Source: Norana najaformis
Lineage: Eukaryota > Annelida > Clitellata > Crassiclitellata > Hormogastridae
Assembly: GCA_964023275.1 (NCBI GenBank)
Contig: OZ029916.1
Coordinates: 44,926,080-44,990,079, forward strand
DNA: 64,000 nt
Direction of reading: 5' to 3'
The notes below the pieces were generated by a model, which was given only the letters and a program-made list of their open reading frames with translations, ran no database searches and was not told the DNA's origin. Below are positions 53,736 to 64,000 of this stretch, in pieces. The stretch's first letter is position 1, and the number at the start of each line of letters is the position of its first letter. The position numbers and the translations under genes were made by a program.

Positions 53736-54537
53736 TCTATGCCAGGTCACGCCGACTCTCGTATAACCACGCTATTTTCGAGGGGATAGAAATTTAACGG
53801 GGCCCAACTGTTGTTACACCCGAGACCAGCTTTCTGCTTAATTTCTCTTTCATGTATAGTTAGATAGCCTGGATCTGGAGCAATGGCAGCCTGTACTGCC
53901 TTGTTCTTGCCTCCGTGCCTCCCTCTCTCCATACCTCCCTCTATCACTGCCTCCCTCTCATCCTCGGTTCATGTTTCTCGCTTCTTATAACCTGCTCCAG
54001 TGCAGTTCAGTTCGGTTCTGGCTGGGATAATCGACGGTCGAGATCCAGATAGGAGTGCCAGAGACTGAGAAACAGGGAGGCATAGGAACTCCATCGTCCC
54101 GTCTATATCAGAGTCGGTGGGTCTGTCAGTCGGTCTGTCGGTCGGTCTGTCGGTCGACAGGAGAGAGGGAGAGGGAGAGAGAGGGAGCTGAGACGAGCCA
54201 ACTGGAAGACTTTCGGTAAAAACCTTCAGGTGGTTCGCTGATTCTCAAGTGTTTGTTTGTGTGTATGTGTGTGTTTATTGATTGTATACGTGTATGTATG
54301 TGTATGTATGTGTGTACATAAATGTGTGTGTTTTAGAGATCGCTCTTGAAATAATCTTACGAGTGGTAAAGGACGAGTTGGTTTACGCGTCATGCCTGTA
54401 AACTTAAGTACGGTATTGCTTGTAAAGTTGGCTAGGAATGCTAACACTTGCAATCGGTTCTAAAGCAGCGCTACAAAAAACTTTTAAGTACGTTACTAAA
54501 GTTCCTATATAGCAGAGGAACTGGTTCCACGACTTGT

Positions 54538-54775
54538 ACGGATTACTGTAAGATTACCGATACGTTACAGATTACTGTAAGATTACCTACACGTTACAGA
54601 TTACTGTAAGATTACCGATACGTTACAGATTACTGTAAGATTACCGATACGTTGCAGTTTACTGTAAGATTACCGATGCGTTACAGATTACTGTAAGATT
54701 ACCGATACGTTACAGATTACTGTAAGATTACCGATGCGTTACAGGTTACTGTAAGATTACCGATGCTTTACGTGT
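54538..54775 (+). repeat. 29-bp tandem repeat, about 8 copies
   Basis: Units of ATTACTGTAAGATTACCGAT then ACGTTACAG with few substitutions. Confidence 0.95.
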
Positions 54776-54934
54776 ACTGTCCGGATTTACTGTGAAAGTA
54801 ACGCTTTATTTTGTTACGGATTACGCTAGTTGAATTGCTGATGTCCTAAAGCTAGGTAAAGTAAGAGGTCATAAGGTAATACAAAGTAAGGTTATAAGGT
54901 AGGACAAAGTAAGGTAAACGTATAATGTAATATG

Positions 54935-55080
54935 ATTATAGTGACGATGATGATGACGACGACGACGATGATATTGTTTGATGGTGGTGGTGGTGGTGGT
55001 GAATATGATGGTGATGATGACGATGAATATGATGATGATGAATATGATGATGATGATGATGATGATGTCGTTGCTGTAGT
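54935..55080 (+). repeat. (GAT)n-rich microsatellite
   Basis: GATGATGAC and GGTGGT triplets just upstream of the large coding exon. Frames through it are Asp-rich artefacts. Confidence 0.92.
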
Positions 55081-55215
55081 TGTTATTGTTTATGTCGATG
55101 CTAAATCGACGTTGATTTGCTACGATTTCTTTTCCTTGAAGGCTGAACCACATCCTTCTCTCAGAAGCAAACTCGGTTTCGGCGAAATAGGAAACCCAAA
55201 CTTCAACCAACGACG

Positions 55216-58200
55216 ATGATCAGCAGAGCGAAAAAAGGCGCAATAAACTCAACTGGGGTGTCTTGTACCCGGTTCGAAACCCATCCATACCGACGAACCC
55301 CTCTGTGCAAGAACTGTTCGAGGACCCTGGAACAGCATGGAGAGCAGAGCGGGAAGGAAGAGGAGGAAAGGAAGAATTTGGAAGAATCAGAGAAGCTGGA
55401 TAAGGAGAAGATCGTTCCAGAGCAAGGAGTTGTGGCAGAGAGATGTCCCGAGAGCGGTGGTGTTCAAGTCTCGAGCCACAGACGAGATCTCGTCACGGCG
55501 AGACCTGCGACAGGCCGGACGAATGGCAAACCGAACAATGAGGTCAGGTCAAGTCGGGGTCAGCCGGCCAGTGCAAACCAGGTCAAGGTCGAGCCGGAGG
55601 CTAGAATTCGAAAATGCAACAACCCGGGGCCGAACAGCAAGGTCAAAGGCAAGGCGCAGGTCACTGAGTCAAAGGTCAGGGGTCATGGCAGTGCGGCGGA
55701 GACCAAAGCCAAGACCCCGACAATACAGGCTGAGACTCCGTCGTCTCAGGCACGAGCCAATAGCAGAGCGGTTAATGAGGTCAGGTCAAAGACAGGTCAG
55801 GCCTCGAAGCAACGGACGCCGAAGTCACGTGACACCGGAAAAGCCGCGACACCGAACGAAGAAAAGCGACTACCGGAAATGACGCGGTGTCTTTCGTCTC
55901 CATCGGATTTCGACAGGGAAGGCGTTCCCTCCACTTCCTTCTCATCTTCCTCTACTTCCTCCTCTTCCTCGTCGTCCTCTTCATCTCAGACTCAAGCGCC
56001 ACTCCTTCGGATGGACCTCGGCAACGCGTCAGTTTTCCGACGAAGTCGCAGCCTCGACGCAACTTCCGTTTCGGCGGAAACCGGAAGTGAAACCAGAAGC
56101 GAAATGGTCACGTGCACAACCGGAACCAGTCAGAGAACGGAAGTCGCGATCGAGGCAGACAAAACTGAGGCTGATTCAGTTGAGACTTTGAATGAGTCAT
56201 CGGCTGAATCACTTCACGGATTCGTCGATTCGGAGTCTGATTCGCTGGATTTAGATCCAGGGCAGCCTTCGTTGGGTCACGAGGGAGTGGTCTTTGATGT
56301 TGCTCTGGGTGTCAGCGGTGCAGACGGCGAGATACCGATTCAAGACAAAGAACAAAGATCGTTCGAAAGAGCAGGAATAAGAACGAAGGCGAAGTCGACG
56401 AGTGATGGGATAATCGGCAACTCGAAGCGAAATGAGAACAGAATTACTGAGGATGAAGATTGGAAAAGGAAAGAAGGAGGATTAGGAGGAGGATTAGGAG
56501 GATTAGTAGGAAGAGAAGGAGGAATAGGAGAAGGAGAGAGAATAGGAGGAGGGGGAGGAGGAGGAGGAAAACAAGAAGGAGACATTAGAGGAAGAGGATT
56601 TGAACGAGGAGGAGGAATAGAAGAAGATGAAAGCGGGTTTATGAAAGAATTAATAGAAGACGGACATGGGGCAGCAATAAGAGGAGAAGAAAGAGGAGAA
56701 GGAAGAGTAGGAGGAGGAGGAAAAGGAGATGATGGAGTAAGAGACATGGGAGGAGCAGTTAGAAGAGTGACAGATAAGCGAAGAGGAGGAATAGAAGAAG
56801 GAGGGGGAGTAGGATACGGTGTAGGGAGACACAGAGAGGGATTTCGAGGAGAAGGACCAGAGGTAGAAAAGCAAGCGGAACCACACGGAAGGCTGGAAGA
56901 CGACAAAGAGAGAGCGCGGGATACAGAGCCTGAGCAGCATCCATTACTGCCTCTAACGGTGTCGATAAGCCTCTCACCTGAGTTGCCGAGTAAGTCGGAG
57001 ATGAATGAGTCAGAGCCAAAAGCAGCAGGCTCCTGCTTCAGCATCTCGTTCAGCCCAAGCAAATGGGATGCTGATAAGAAAGCCATCTATTATGCCTCGC
57101 ATTTACGTCAGCATCCCGCAGCCCGCCTGCCTCAGCAGCCGGACCAATCGGTCGAGGGCGGCGCTCGGCCCAACGCCCGGCCGCAGCTCGAATCCCCGCC
57201 AGGCGCCGCTGATAATTGCGGCTTGACCCTAAACTTACCACAGGACGGGAAAAGTAGCGATGGTTTGCACCGGCATCTGACTGGAGCGGAAGTGGAACGA
57301 GATGAAGTGGTACGGCCAGAGGTGGAACGATCGATAGCAGAACAACCGGAAGTGGAACGACCGAAAGTGGAACAAGCGGAAGTGAAACCACCGGAAGTTG
57401 TCGGTTACAGCCGCCAGACAGAGGGCGATATTCGGGGAATTGACGGAAATTCGAGATCGTCAGACAATGGCGAATTAAAAAGATTCGGAATAGAGGAATT
57501 GCAACGCATGAACCAGCAGCAGCAGCAGACCAGCGGAGCGATGCTGGGAAGGTCAGCAACGTCACGTGACGACGACCTAGAATCGACTTCCGCCGGAAGC
57601 GATGCCAGCGTCTTCGACGTAGAGGCATCGAAACAAACCTTCGATGCAGCGCAAACATCCGAGACCCGGAGGCTGAACGATAATGGAATCGAAGGCGTTG
57701 CCATGGCAACGGTTTCGCGCCAAGCATCCGCCTCCAACCGCGCATCCCCTGAGGCTGTTGCTGCTGCAGCTGCTGCTGAGGCTGACGATCAAGATAAATG
57801 GTCGGCGAGAGATGGAGAGATAAGGAACGTGCACATTCCGATGCAGTTGGGTTCCAACTTAACCGTAACATCGAATCCAAAAAGGCCTTTAGGGCAGGAG
57901 TCTGGCAGCACTGGTTTCTATGGCAACGGCAACAAAAACAATAGCAACTGTAGTGATGAATGGGATCCGATTTCCGGCACGAAACGTCACGATGGCACCA
58001 GATACGGAATGGATGTTGAATCAGAAAACACGACTCGTTTAAACAACGTCCACATCGAGTGCAAAGAAGATGAAGGGGCAAGGGATGAAGATTCAGCTGC
58101 TGATGGCGACGATGATGAAATTGGCTCCAACCTGCGTAGGGTTGCCAACCGCTTTCGAAGAAATGTCGAGAAAGATGAGGAGGAGGAATCAAGAGGAGGT

Positions 58201-59040
58201 AGAGGAGATGCGAAGAGGAACTCAATAGATGGCGAATACATCGAGAAACTGATGGCAAAGGTCACAGAGCTAGAACAAGTCTCTGAGAAGCTGAATCGCG
58301 AAAAATCTGCACTGGCGGACCTCATGGGCGTCAAAAACACCGAACTCGAAGAGGAGAGGCACCACTACGGATCCAAGATCCAGGACCTGGAGGACGAGAC
58401 CCTGAGGTTGCGCACGGAGAAGGCCAGGCTCCTCAAGCTGTTCCAGCTTCCGGAGAGCGATCGAGTCTCAATGAGCGCGATGGAAAACGAGCTGGAAGAC
58501 ATGAGAAAAAAACTGGCCGAGAGCGACACGCGGTACTCGCAGATCGCGACTGAAAACGAGGAACTGAGGCTCGAGGTCAAGGACCTTGAGCTCGAGATGC
58601 AGGAACTGCACGACCAGTTCCAGCAGGAGGAAAGCGCCGAGCTCCGGGAGCTCCGGAAGGAGCTGGAGAATACGGCGAGGGACATCCGGTTGCTGCACTT
58701 CAAGCTCCGGAAGTCGGAGCGACGCAACGATGAACTGAAGAGCGAGTGCGAAGACTACGAGGAGAAGCTCCGGAAGTTGGAAGAGCGAGGAAGAAGTGGC
58801 GACGAAGAACGCAGGCGAATTCGGAAGATGGAAGACGATCTGCGAACTGCCAAAGAGGTATCTATCAAGATGCACGACGAATGTCAGCGCATGGAAAGAG
58901 AACAGCGGAAGATGACCAGGGAACTGGAAGAGCTTCGCAGGGAGAATGAAATGAATGGATCCTCTGGTGTCACGTCACCTAATACGTCATCAGATGACGT
59001 CAGAAGCAGGAACTTGAACGGTTCTTCGCTGAGGCAGCAG
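55216..59040 (+). CDS. MTCL/SOGA-like large exon (1275 codons)
   Basis: One uninterrupted frame, donor CAG/GTAAGG at 59041. N-terminus has a Cys/His cluster (C17, H23, C31, C34, H41; core RRTPLCKNCSRTLEQH). Then a Ser run at about 235-256, a Gly/Glu/Arg region at 419-541, PEVERxxVEQ-like repeats at about 691-730, a short Ala run near 850, an acidic patch and the long coiled coil. Base use changes from purine-rich GGA in the Gly region to GC-rich in the coil. Confidence 0.85.
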
Positions 59041-62000
59041 GTAAGGCCCAAAAACAATATTGCATGTCAGTTAAACTTACCAGTGATCCTTGTCTTTGTC
59101 TATCTATGTCTGTCTATGCCTGTCTATGTCTGACTATTTCTGTCTGTCTGTCTGTCTGTATATATATATATATATACATACATACATACATACACATACC
59201 TTGTTCCTTCTCTCTGTCTCTCTTTCTCTCTTTCTGTCTGTCTCTCTATCTCTCTCTTTCTCTGTCTCTCTCTCTTTCTTTCTTTCTTTTACTCCATCTT
59301 TTTCTCTCTCTTTCTCTTAATCGTTTTCTATCTATATGTCTATATGCCTGCTTGTCGTTCTGTCTATTGATCTATTTGTCTATCTATCTGTCTGTCTGTA
59401 TCTCTCTTTCTGTCTGTCTGTCTCATTCTTTCCTTTCTCTCTTTCTCTCTCAGTCCCTGTCTTTCTGTATGCTAAACTCAAGTCCAGCAAAATGGTAGCA
59501 CGTCTTCCTCCCTCTCTAGCGTTCTTACACACTTGTCTTCGGTATTGGTCCCTCGTGGCGTTATATAAATAGGCTTCAATTTATAAGAGGAAGGTTAAGT
59601 AGCTCTTGTCTCAGCTCTATCGAGCAAATTCACCGATTTCTTCTCGGTTAAGTGGTCATGTGTTTCGAAAATTGTGCCAAGCTTTCTTACTCGGCTAACT
59701 CATTTAGAATTCTCCAGTTTGGAATGTCATAGCCACAGGGTGTAAAAAAGAGGTCACAGGGTGTCAGAAAAAGTTACAGGTCTGTAGAGTATCGAAAAGA
59801 AGTTACAGGATGTCAGAAAGAAGGTACAGGGTGTCAGAAAGAAGTCACAAAGTTACAGTGACAGAAGCTACAGGGTGTCAAAAAGAACATGGTGTCAGAA
59901 AGAAGTAATAGGGTGTCAGAAAGTAGTTACAGGATGTCAGAACTGAGATGTTGTTATAAAGAAGTTACACGGGTAGAAAAAGCTACATGTGGAGAGTGTC
60001 AGAAAGAAGTTACTGATTGTCAGCAGCGAGACGACCTAGAGTGTCGGAAGGTTTCATATAGGGCGTCTGCAGGAGTTTGGAGTGTTACGAAAGGAGTCAA
60101 AGTTTGGTAGAAATGACACGACAAAAGAAGCAGACGTGAAGATATTCAGAAAGATGCTATAGGGTGGCTATAAAATATAGCGGTTTCAAAGTATATAACA
60201 GACCGGCACTATAAATAGAAATGTTGCATGATGTTAATAAGAAAGTGGCATGCTGTTAATTAGAATGTTACATGGTGTTAATTAGAATGTTACATGGTGT
60301 TAATATGTTACATGGTGTTAATTAGACTGTTAAATGGTGTTAATTAGAATGTTACATGGTGTTTAATTAGAATGTTACATGGTGTTAATATGTTACATGG
60401 TGTTAATTGGACTGTTACATGGTGTTAATTAGAATGTTACATGGTGTTAATATGTTACATGGTGTTAATTAGACTGTTAAATGGTGTTAATTAGAATGTT
60501 ACATGGTGTTTTTAATTAGAATGTTACATGGTGTTAATATGTTACATGGTGTTAATTGGACTGTTACATGGTGTTAATTAGAATGTTACATGGTGTTAAT
60601 ATGTTACATGGTGTTAATTAGAATGTTAAATGGTGTTAATTAGAATGTTACGTGGTGTTATTCAGAATGCTCAACAAGTGACATAGTTTGTTGTATTGCA
60701 GCAAAGTGTTACACAGTGTAATTTCTAGGTGCCTTATGTGCGCGGTCTTTCACAAACCGGTGTAACTAATAGCCCAAAAAACACAACACTGAAACAAACA
60801 AACAACTAAATTAGGACACATACAAACGTCGTGGTTGGCTATGGTATATTTTATATGACCTTGACATGCAACTGCACAGGTAATATATCACCTGAGACGC
60901 ACCTGTGTGGTCTATATATTCACCTGGACTACCATCGTTATAGCAACGGGAAGGATAATCTCCTCTTCCACAAATCCTGTCGAAATTCCTCCTCTTCCCC
61001 TTATCTATCCTGCAGATCCAATCCATACACCATCCATCATAACCGTCTGGTTGACAGTCTGCTTGTCTGACTCTTGGATCTTGAACTGGAACCAAACCCT
61101 CACTGCCTGTCGATTTTGTTTTGACTGAGCGCGTGCGAATAAGCTGGTTCCCTCGACTTAACCTTTATTGGGCGCTGCATAAATCTCGAGCTTACGATTA
61201 CGATTACGAGCAAGTTCTTCTACGGGGCCGAAAAGAAGTCGCAAAGAGGTCGCCATAAATGTGGCTGCGTTCTGCCTTCACCACTCACGATCAATTAAGA
61301 AAGTATACCTGATCAAATGGGATAACATTCGTCGAAAGATCAGCAAAGGAAAATCGCACCTGGTTCTGGTCGATCATCGTCAGAACTGTTAGCAGATGCT
61401 CAACCTCTTGTATACACGAGAATCCTCCTTGTCGGTCTGTGAAAATAATAGTCTGGCCCCACAGCTACTTAGCTGGCAACTGAGCGCATGCGAAAGAATT
61501 TTAAAAAGCTCCACTGCGCTGCTTAACTACTCACGTTTATGTTGTCAAGTCGGGAGTTTTCTTGGAAAGACGCTATATAAATGGGCATTTAAGATTAAGA
61601 TACACACGTAAAAAGATACATGCCTCCATACATACCTAGATACATACATTACCTAAATGCATACATGCATACACTTGTATGTACATACATAAATTACCTA
61701 TATGCATGCATGCATACATACGTTACATATATACATATATACATAGACATACTTAGAACATGAATACAGACGTACATACATACATACATACACACATACA
61801 TATATACACACATACACACATAAATACATACATACAGGTAAATTTATGCATGCAAACATACATGCTACAAAAACATTGTGTCAACGGTAAATGTTTTACA
61901 AGGTCAGGTTTCAATGTGTGTGAGAGAGCTTGCCAGTGAATGCTAATCTCAATTTTGCTCTCGTGGAGCAATAAATCCCACTAATTGGGTCACCTAAATG

Positions 62001-63645
62001 GTTAGAAGACAGATTTTAAAGTGGCAATTTCAACCAGTACATGTTGTTTTAGTTTTCTTTAACTGTATATCATTCAGCAACTTCATTGGCTCCCTATCCT
62101 GTCTCTTATTCAGTTTAAACTGTTGTCTCTGGTACTTAGAACTCGCATGGGCCAGGCTCCAAAACATCTTTGTGATCTTATTCGGCCTCCACACTATAGT
62201 ACCTCATCTCGTCCTCTACGTTCTCTAGGTCGTCTGGATCTATTTGTTCTTCGTGTTAAGTCCTTGCTTGCGCAACAGAGGGCTTTTGCTGCTGTTGGCC
62301 CATCTCTATGGAATGAACTTCCGCTATCGTTTCGTGCAAGGGTCACTGTTGGAGATAGAGCTCAGTCCGCTCGTTGTTTAAAGACGTTCTTATTTCCCCG
62401 GGGTTCTCATGCTGGAAGCGCCTCTGAGTAGTTTGTTCTGTAAGAAGCGCTATATAAGTAATCAAATGCAATACACTGTTAAGTGAAATACATCAGACTA
62501 AGCCCCAGTATGGCCAACAGGTAACACTTTAAATGGCTCTTAAACTGGCGCTTGGTAGGTAAGTTAGTTTGCCCATGAGGCAAAGAATTCAGAACTTTTG
62601 CATTCAGCACTTCAGAGTAGTTTTCTTGAAGAGGTGCTATCAAATGTGCAATTACGATTACGATTACGATTACTATCGTGTTGGACAATTTTCTTGTTTT
62701 AGTCGTTGGAGGCTGAGTGTTCTCTTACCGAGATGCTCGAAAGGGTTGCTGAGGCAGCGAAGAAGAGGACGTCGGAGGTTGCTGATGCTGATGTTGGGAA
62801 CTGTTTACGACTCTGTCACGAGTTGGAGATGCTCTTGAGAGATAACTACGACTCCAGCAGCAGAAGTGGTGCTGCTGGATCGGCGGAACAAGCGGTGCCA
62901 TCAGATGTTGCTGAGAATGGTACGACCGCGAAGAGGATGCTCAGTGAGGATGCGGGCAGGGAAGATTCTTCCAAGAAGGAAGAGGAGGATGAGCTGGAAA
63001 GACGCGAAAGAGAAAACGAGTTGAGGCTGCAACTGGCGCTTGCTGACGAAGAATCAAAGATACTGCGACGGAAGCTGGCAGAGATGCGGGGAGACAACGA
63101 TAATTTGATGCGAGCCGTCGAGTACCTGAGGAAGAAGTTGGAGCAAAGCGATGCTAGCAGTTCACCACCAGTGAAACACAAGGATCGAGCATCACCAGCA
63201 TCACCAGCAGCTAGGCAGGATGCTGAAGACCGAAATGACCTCGGAAAGATCGAGAAAAGTAATCTAGGTGATTCATCCTGCGATTCTAAGGATGAAGAAG
63301 ACACTGGAGGAGCGAAGAGGAGTAGGATAACCTGTCGATGCGGAGGTACTCCTGCCGATGGAAGATATCCCGAGAATAGTAAACCTCTCATCAGCAGCAG
63401 ATACTACGATAACGAAGAGCGGAAGAGATCACAGGATGCGGATAAAGAGATGGAAGTTATGCGTGGGGAGGATAACCAGAGGATGAAAGAGATAAGTCAG
63501 TCGATACCTTTGGACGAGGATCGCAGGAATCAAGATGAATCAAAGACAGAACGAGACGGAGTAACAGGAGGAAGAGATAGAGAAGACGATGAAAGGCTCG
63601 TTCTCAAGTGGAAAAACAGAACAATGGAATTACAGAACGAAATAG
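55216..63645 (+). CDS. MTCL/SOGA-like coiled-coil protein, 3' partial, two exons visible
   Basis: Gene-level entry; exons 55216-59040 and 62703-63645, phase 0 junction, at least 1589 residues, open at the window edge. The coiled coil at residues about 1005-1246 has the MTCL1/SOGA series: ENEELRLEVKDLELEMQELH, FQQEESAELRELRKELENTA, RDIRLLHFKLRKSERRN and MEDDLRTAKEVSIKMHDEC. Exon 2 adds ENELRLQLALADEESKILRR, matching the next coil of that family. Vertebrate members bind microtubules (MTCL1) or relate to autophagy regulation (SOGA1); the exact role here is inferred only. The first thousand residues are low complexity (Ser-, Gly/Glu/Arg- and VER-type tracts) and not conserved. The start at 55216 is the first ATG after an in-frame TGA at 55144; an upstream splice at about 55160 could add some residues. 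A minor alternative is another long coiled-coil protein. Confidence 0.82.
59100..59465 (+). repeat. (TGTC)n/(TCTT)n/(TCTC)n simple sequence
   Basis: Pyrimidine-rich tetranucleotides beginning 55 bases after the donor. The frame extending past the donor (to 59133) runs into this and is not coding. Confidence 0.93.
59735..60080 (+). repeat. Degenerate repeat of about 22 bp
   Basis: AGTTACAGGGTGTCAGAAAG units with many substitutions. Confidence 0.88.
60215..60670 (+). repeat. 22/17-bp compound tandem repeat
   Basis: GTTACATGGTGTTAATTAGA-AT (22) alternates with GTTACATGGTGTTAATA (17). A higher-order block of about 130 bases repeats around 60240, 60365 and 60510. Confidence 0.93.
61064..61212 (+). 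repeat. ATTACG-tailed repeat, 3' part
   Basis: GTCTGACTCTTGGATCTTGA, CGATTTTGTTTTGACTGAGC, AATAAGCTGGTTCCCTCGAC and CTCGAGCTTACGATTACGAT in family order. Confidence 0.82.
61610..61850 (+). repeat. (CATA)n microsatellite
   Basis: ACATACATAC tetranucleotides with TGCATG variants. Confidence 0.94.
62040..62470 (+). mobile_element. LINE 3' end, relatively intact
   Basis: SLVLRTRMGQAPKHLCDLIR, GRLDLFVLRVKSLLAQQRAF and AVGPSLWNELPLSFRARVTV then RCLKTFLF form the ORF2 C-terminus. It ends with GCGCTATATAAGTAATCAAA. A different subfamily from the copy at 40677. Confidence 0.85.
62480..62690 (-). mobile_element. LINE 3' end on the opposite strand
   Basis: Minus strand reads VLNSLPHGQTNLPTKRQFKS then HLKCYLLAILGL, a degraded ORF2 end. 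It starts at an ATTACG run (62650-62675) and faces the + strand LINE at 62040. Confidence 0.65.
62703..63645 (+). CDS. MTCL/SOGA-like next exon (314 codons, phase 1 exit)
   Basis: Acceptor CTTGTTTTAG, donor ATAG/GTAGGC. Starts SLEAECSLTEMLERVAEAAK, in frame with the previous exon. Coil ENELRLQLALADEESKILRR, KLAEMRGDNDNLMRAVEYLR, then charged linker and WKNRTMELQNEIG. A long frame plus matching phase and coil support it. Confidence 0.85.
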
Positions 63646-63690
63646 GTAGGCATAAATTATTTCCTTAATATGGTAATTACTTGATGTGGA

Positions 63691-64000
63691 GCACGGTAGC
63701 CGATTGCACTGAGCGCTTGTATGTGGGTCACAATCTTGGCTTGTATGTGGGTCACGGTAGCGGATTGGTTAGAGCGCTTGGCGTGAATGTGGGTCACGGT
63801 AGCCGATTGGTTAGAGCTTGGCGTGTATATAGGTCACGGTAGCCGATTGGTTAGAGCTTGGCTTGTATGTGGGTCACGGTAGCGGATTGGTTAGAGCGCT
63901 TGGCGTGTATTTGGGTCACGGTAGCCGATTGGTTAGAGCTTGGCTTGTATGTGGGTCACGGTAGCGGATTGGTTAGAGCGCTTGGCGTGTATGTGGGTCA
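63691..64000 (+). repeat. Tandem array of tRNA-5'-half-like units, about 41 bp
   Basis: At least seven units such as GTGGGTCACGGTAGCCGATT followed by GGTTAGAGCTTGGCTTGTAT, in two alternating forms (40 and 42 bases). Each carries an A-box TAGC(C/G)GATTGGTTAGAGC like the SINE head at 21571. It lies in the intron after 63645 and runs off the window. Confidence 0.92.

Noticed and set aside
56340-57086. 248-codon Pro/Ser-rich frame on the minus strand
   Set aside because: Antisense shadow of the purine-rich part of the MTCL/SOGA-like exon; no conserved motif.
57050-58258. 402-codon His/Arg/Leu-rich frame on the minus strand
   Set aside because: Antisense to the coding exon; starts and ends without splice or family support, and its composition mirrors the sense codons.

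Overview
Invertebrate nuclear DNA. The genes have GT-AG introns and animal domain architectures (a STAM-type VHS-UIM-SH3 adaptor, a Twist bHLH factor, a SUEL lectin module and an MTCL/SOGA-type coiled-coil protein). More than 85% of the window is intron or intergenic DNA full of microsatellites, minisatellites, tRNA-derived SINE-like units, decayed LINE 3' ends and short hAT-type transposons. This fits a marine invertebrate (non-vertebrate deuterostome or lophotrochozoan). I cannot fix the phylum from the sequence.

Layout. (1) 1-12.4 kb, + strand: fifteen exons of a STAM gene whose first coding exon lies before the window. All splice phases agree and sum to exactly 516 codons including the stop. 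Its introns carry SINE-like units, minisatellites and three large inverted repeats. (2) 12.4-17.6 kb: minisatellites, a LINE 3' fragment, a TIR element with GTAGTTAACTAC-like subterminal repeats, and a 1.1 kb hAT relic with a perfect 8-bp target duplication. (3) 17.6-29.8 kb: simple-sequence DNA, including kilobase-scale one-strand pyrimidine and purine tracts and two uninterrupted (ATT)n arrays of 300-350 bp, one next to a 10-N gap. It contains one isolated exon for a SUEL-type lectin domain (27632-27907). (4) 31.2-32.7 kb, + strand: a two-exon Twist gene with its intron between the bHLH and the WR box. (5) 30-53 kb: a repeat domain in which one family (core RTGTCGTTAAAC) occurs at least 30 times in both orientations, with hAT and LINE relics; the family was not seen elsewhere in the window. 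(6) 55.2-63.6 kb, + strand: two exons (at least 1589 codons) of an MTCL/SOGA-like gene that continues beyond the window. Its last visible intron opens with a tandem array of tRNA-5'-half-like units.

The genes have unrelated roles (endosomal sorting, a secreted or membrane lectin, mesoderm transcription factor, cytoskeletal coiled coil) and there is no sign of an operon. No prokaryote-type system, CRISPR array or intact mobile element was found. The most unusual content is the local repeat family at 30-53 kb, the hAT relics, the tRNA-like tandem array at the right edge and the long strand-asymmetric tracts. Domain assignments come from recalled family motifs, not from a database search.
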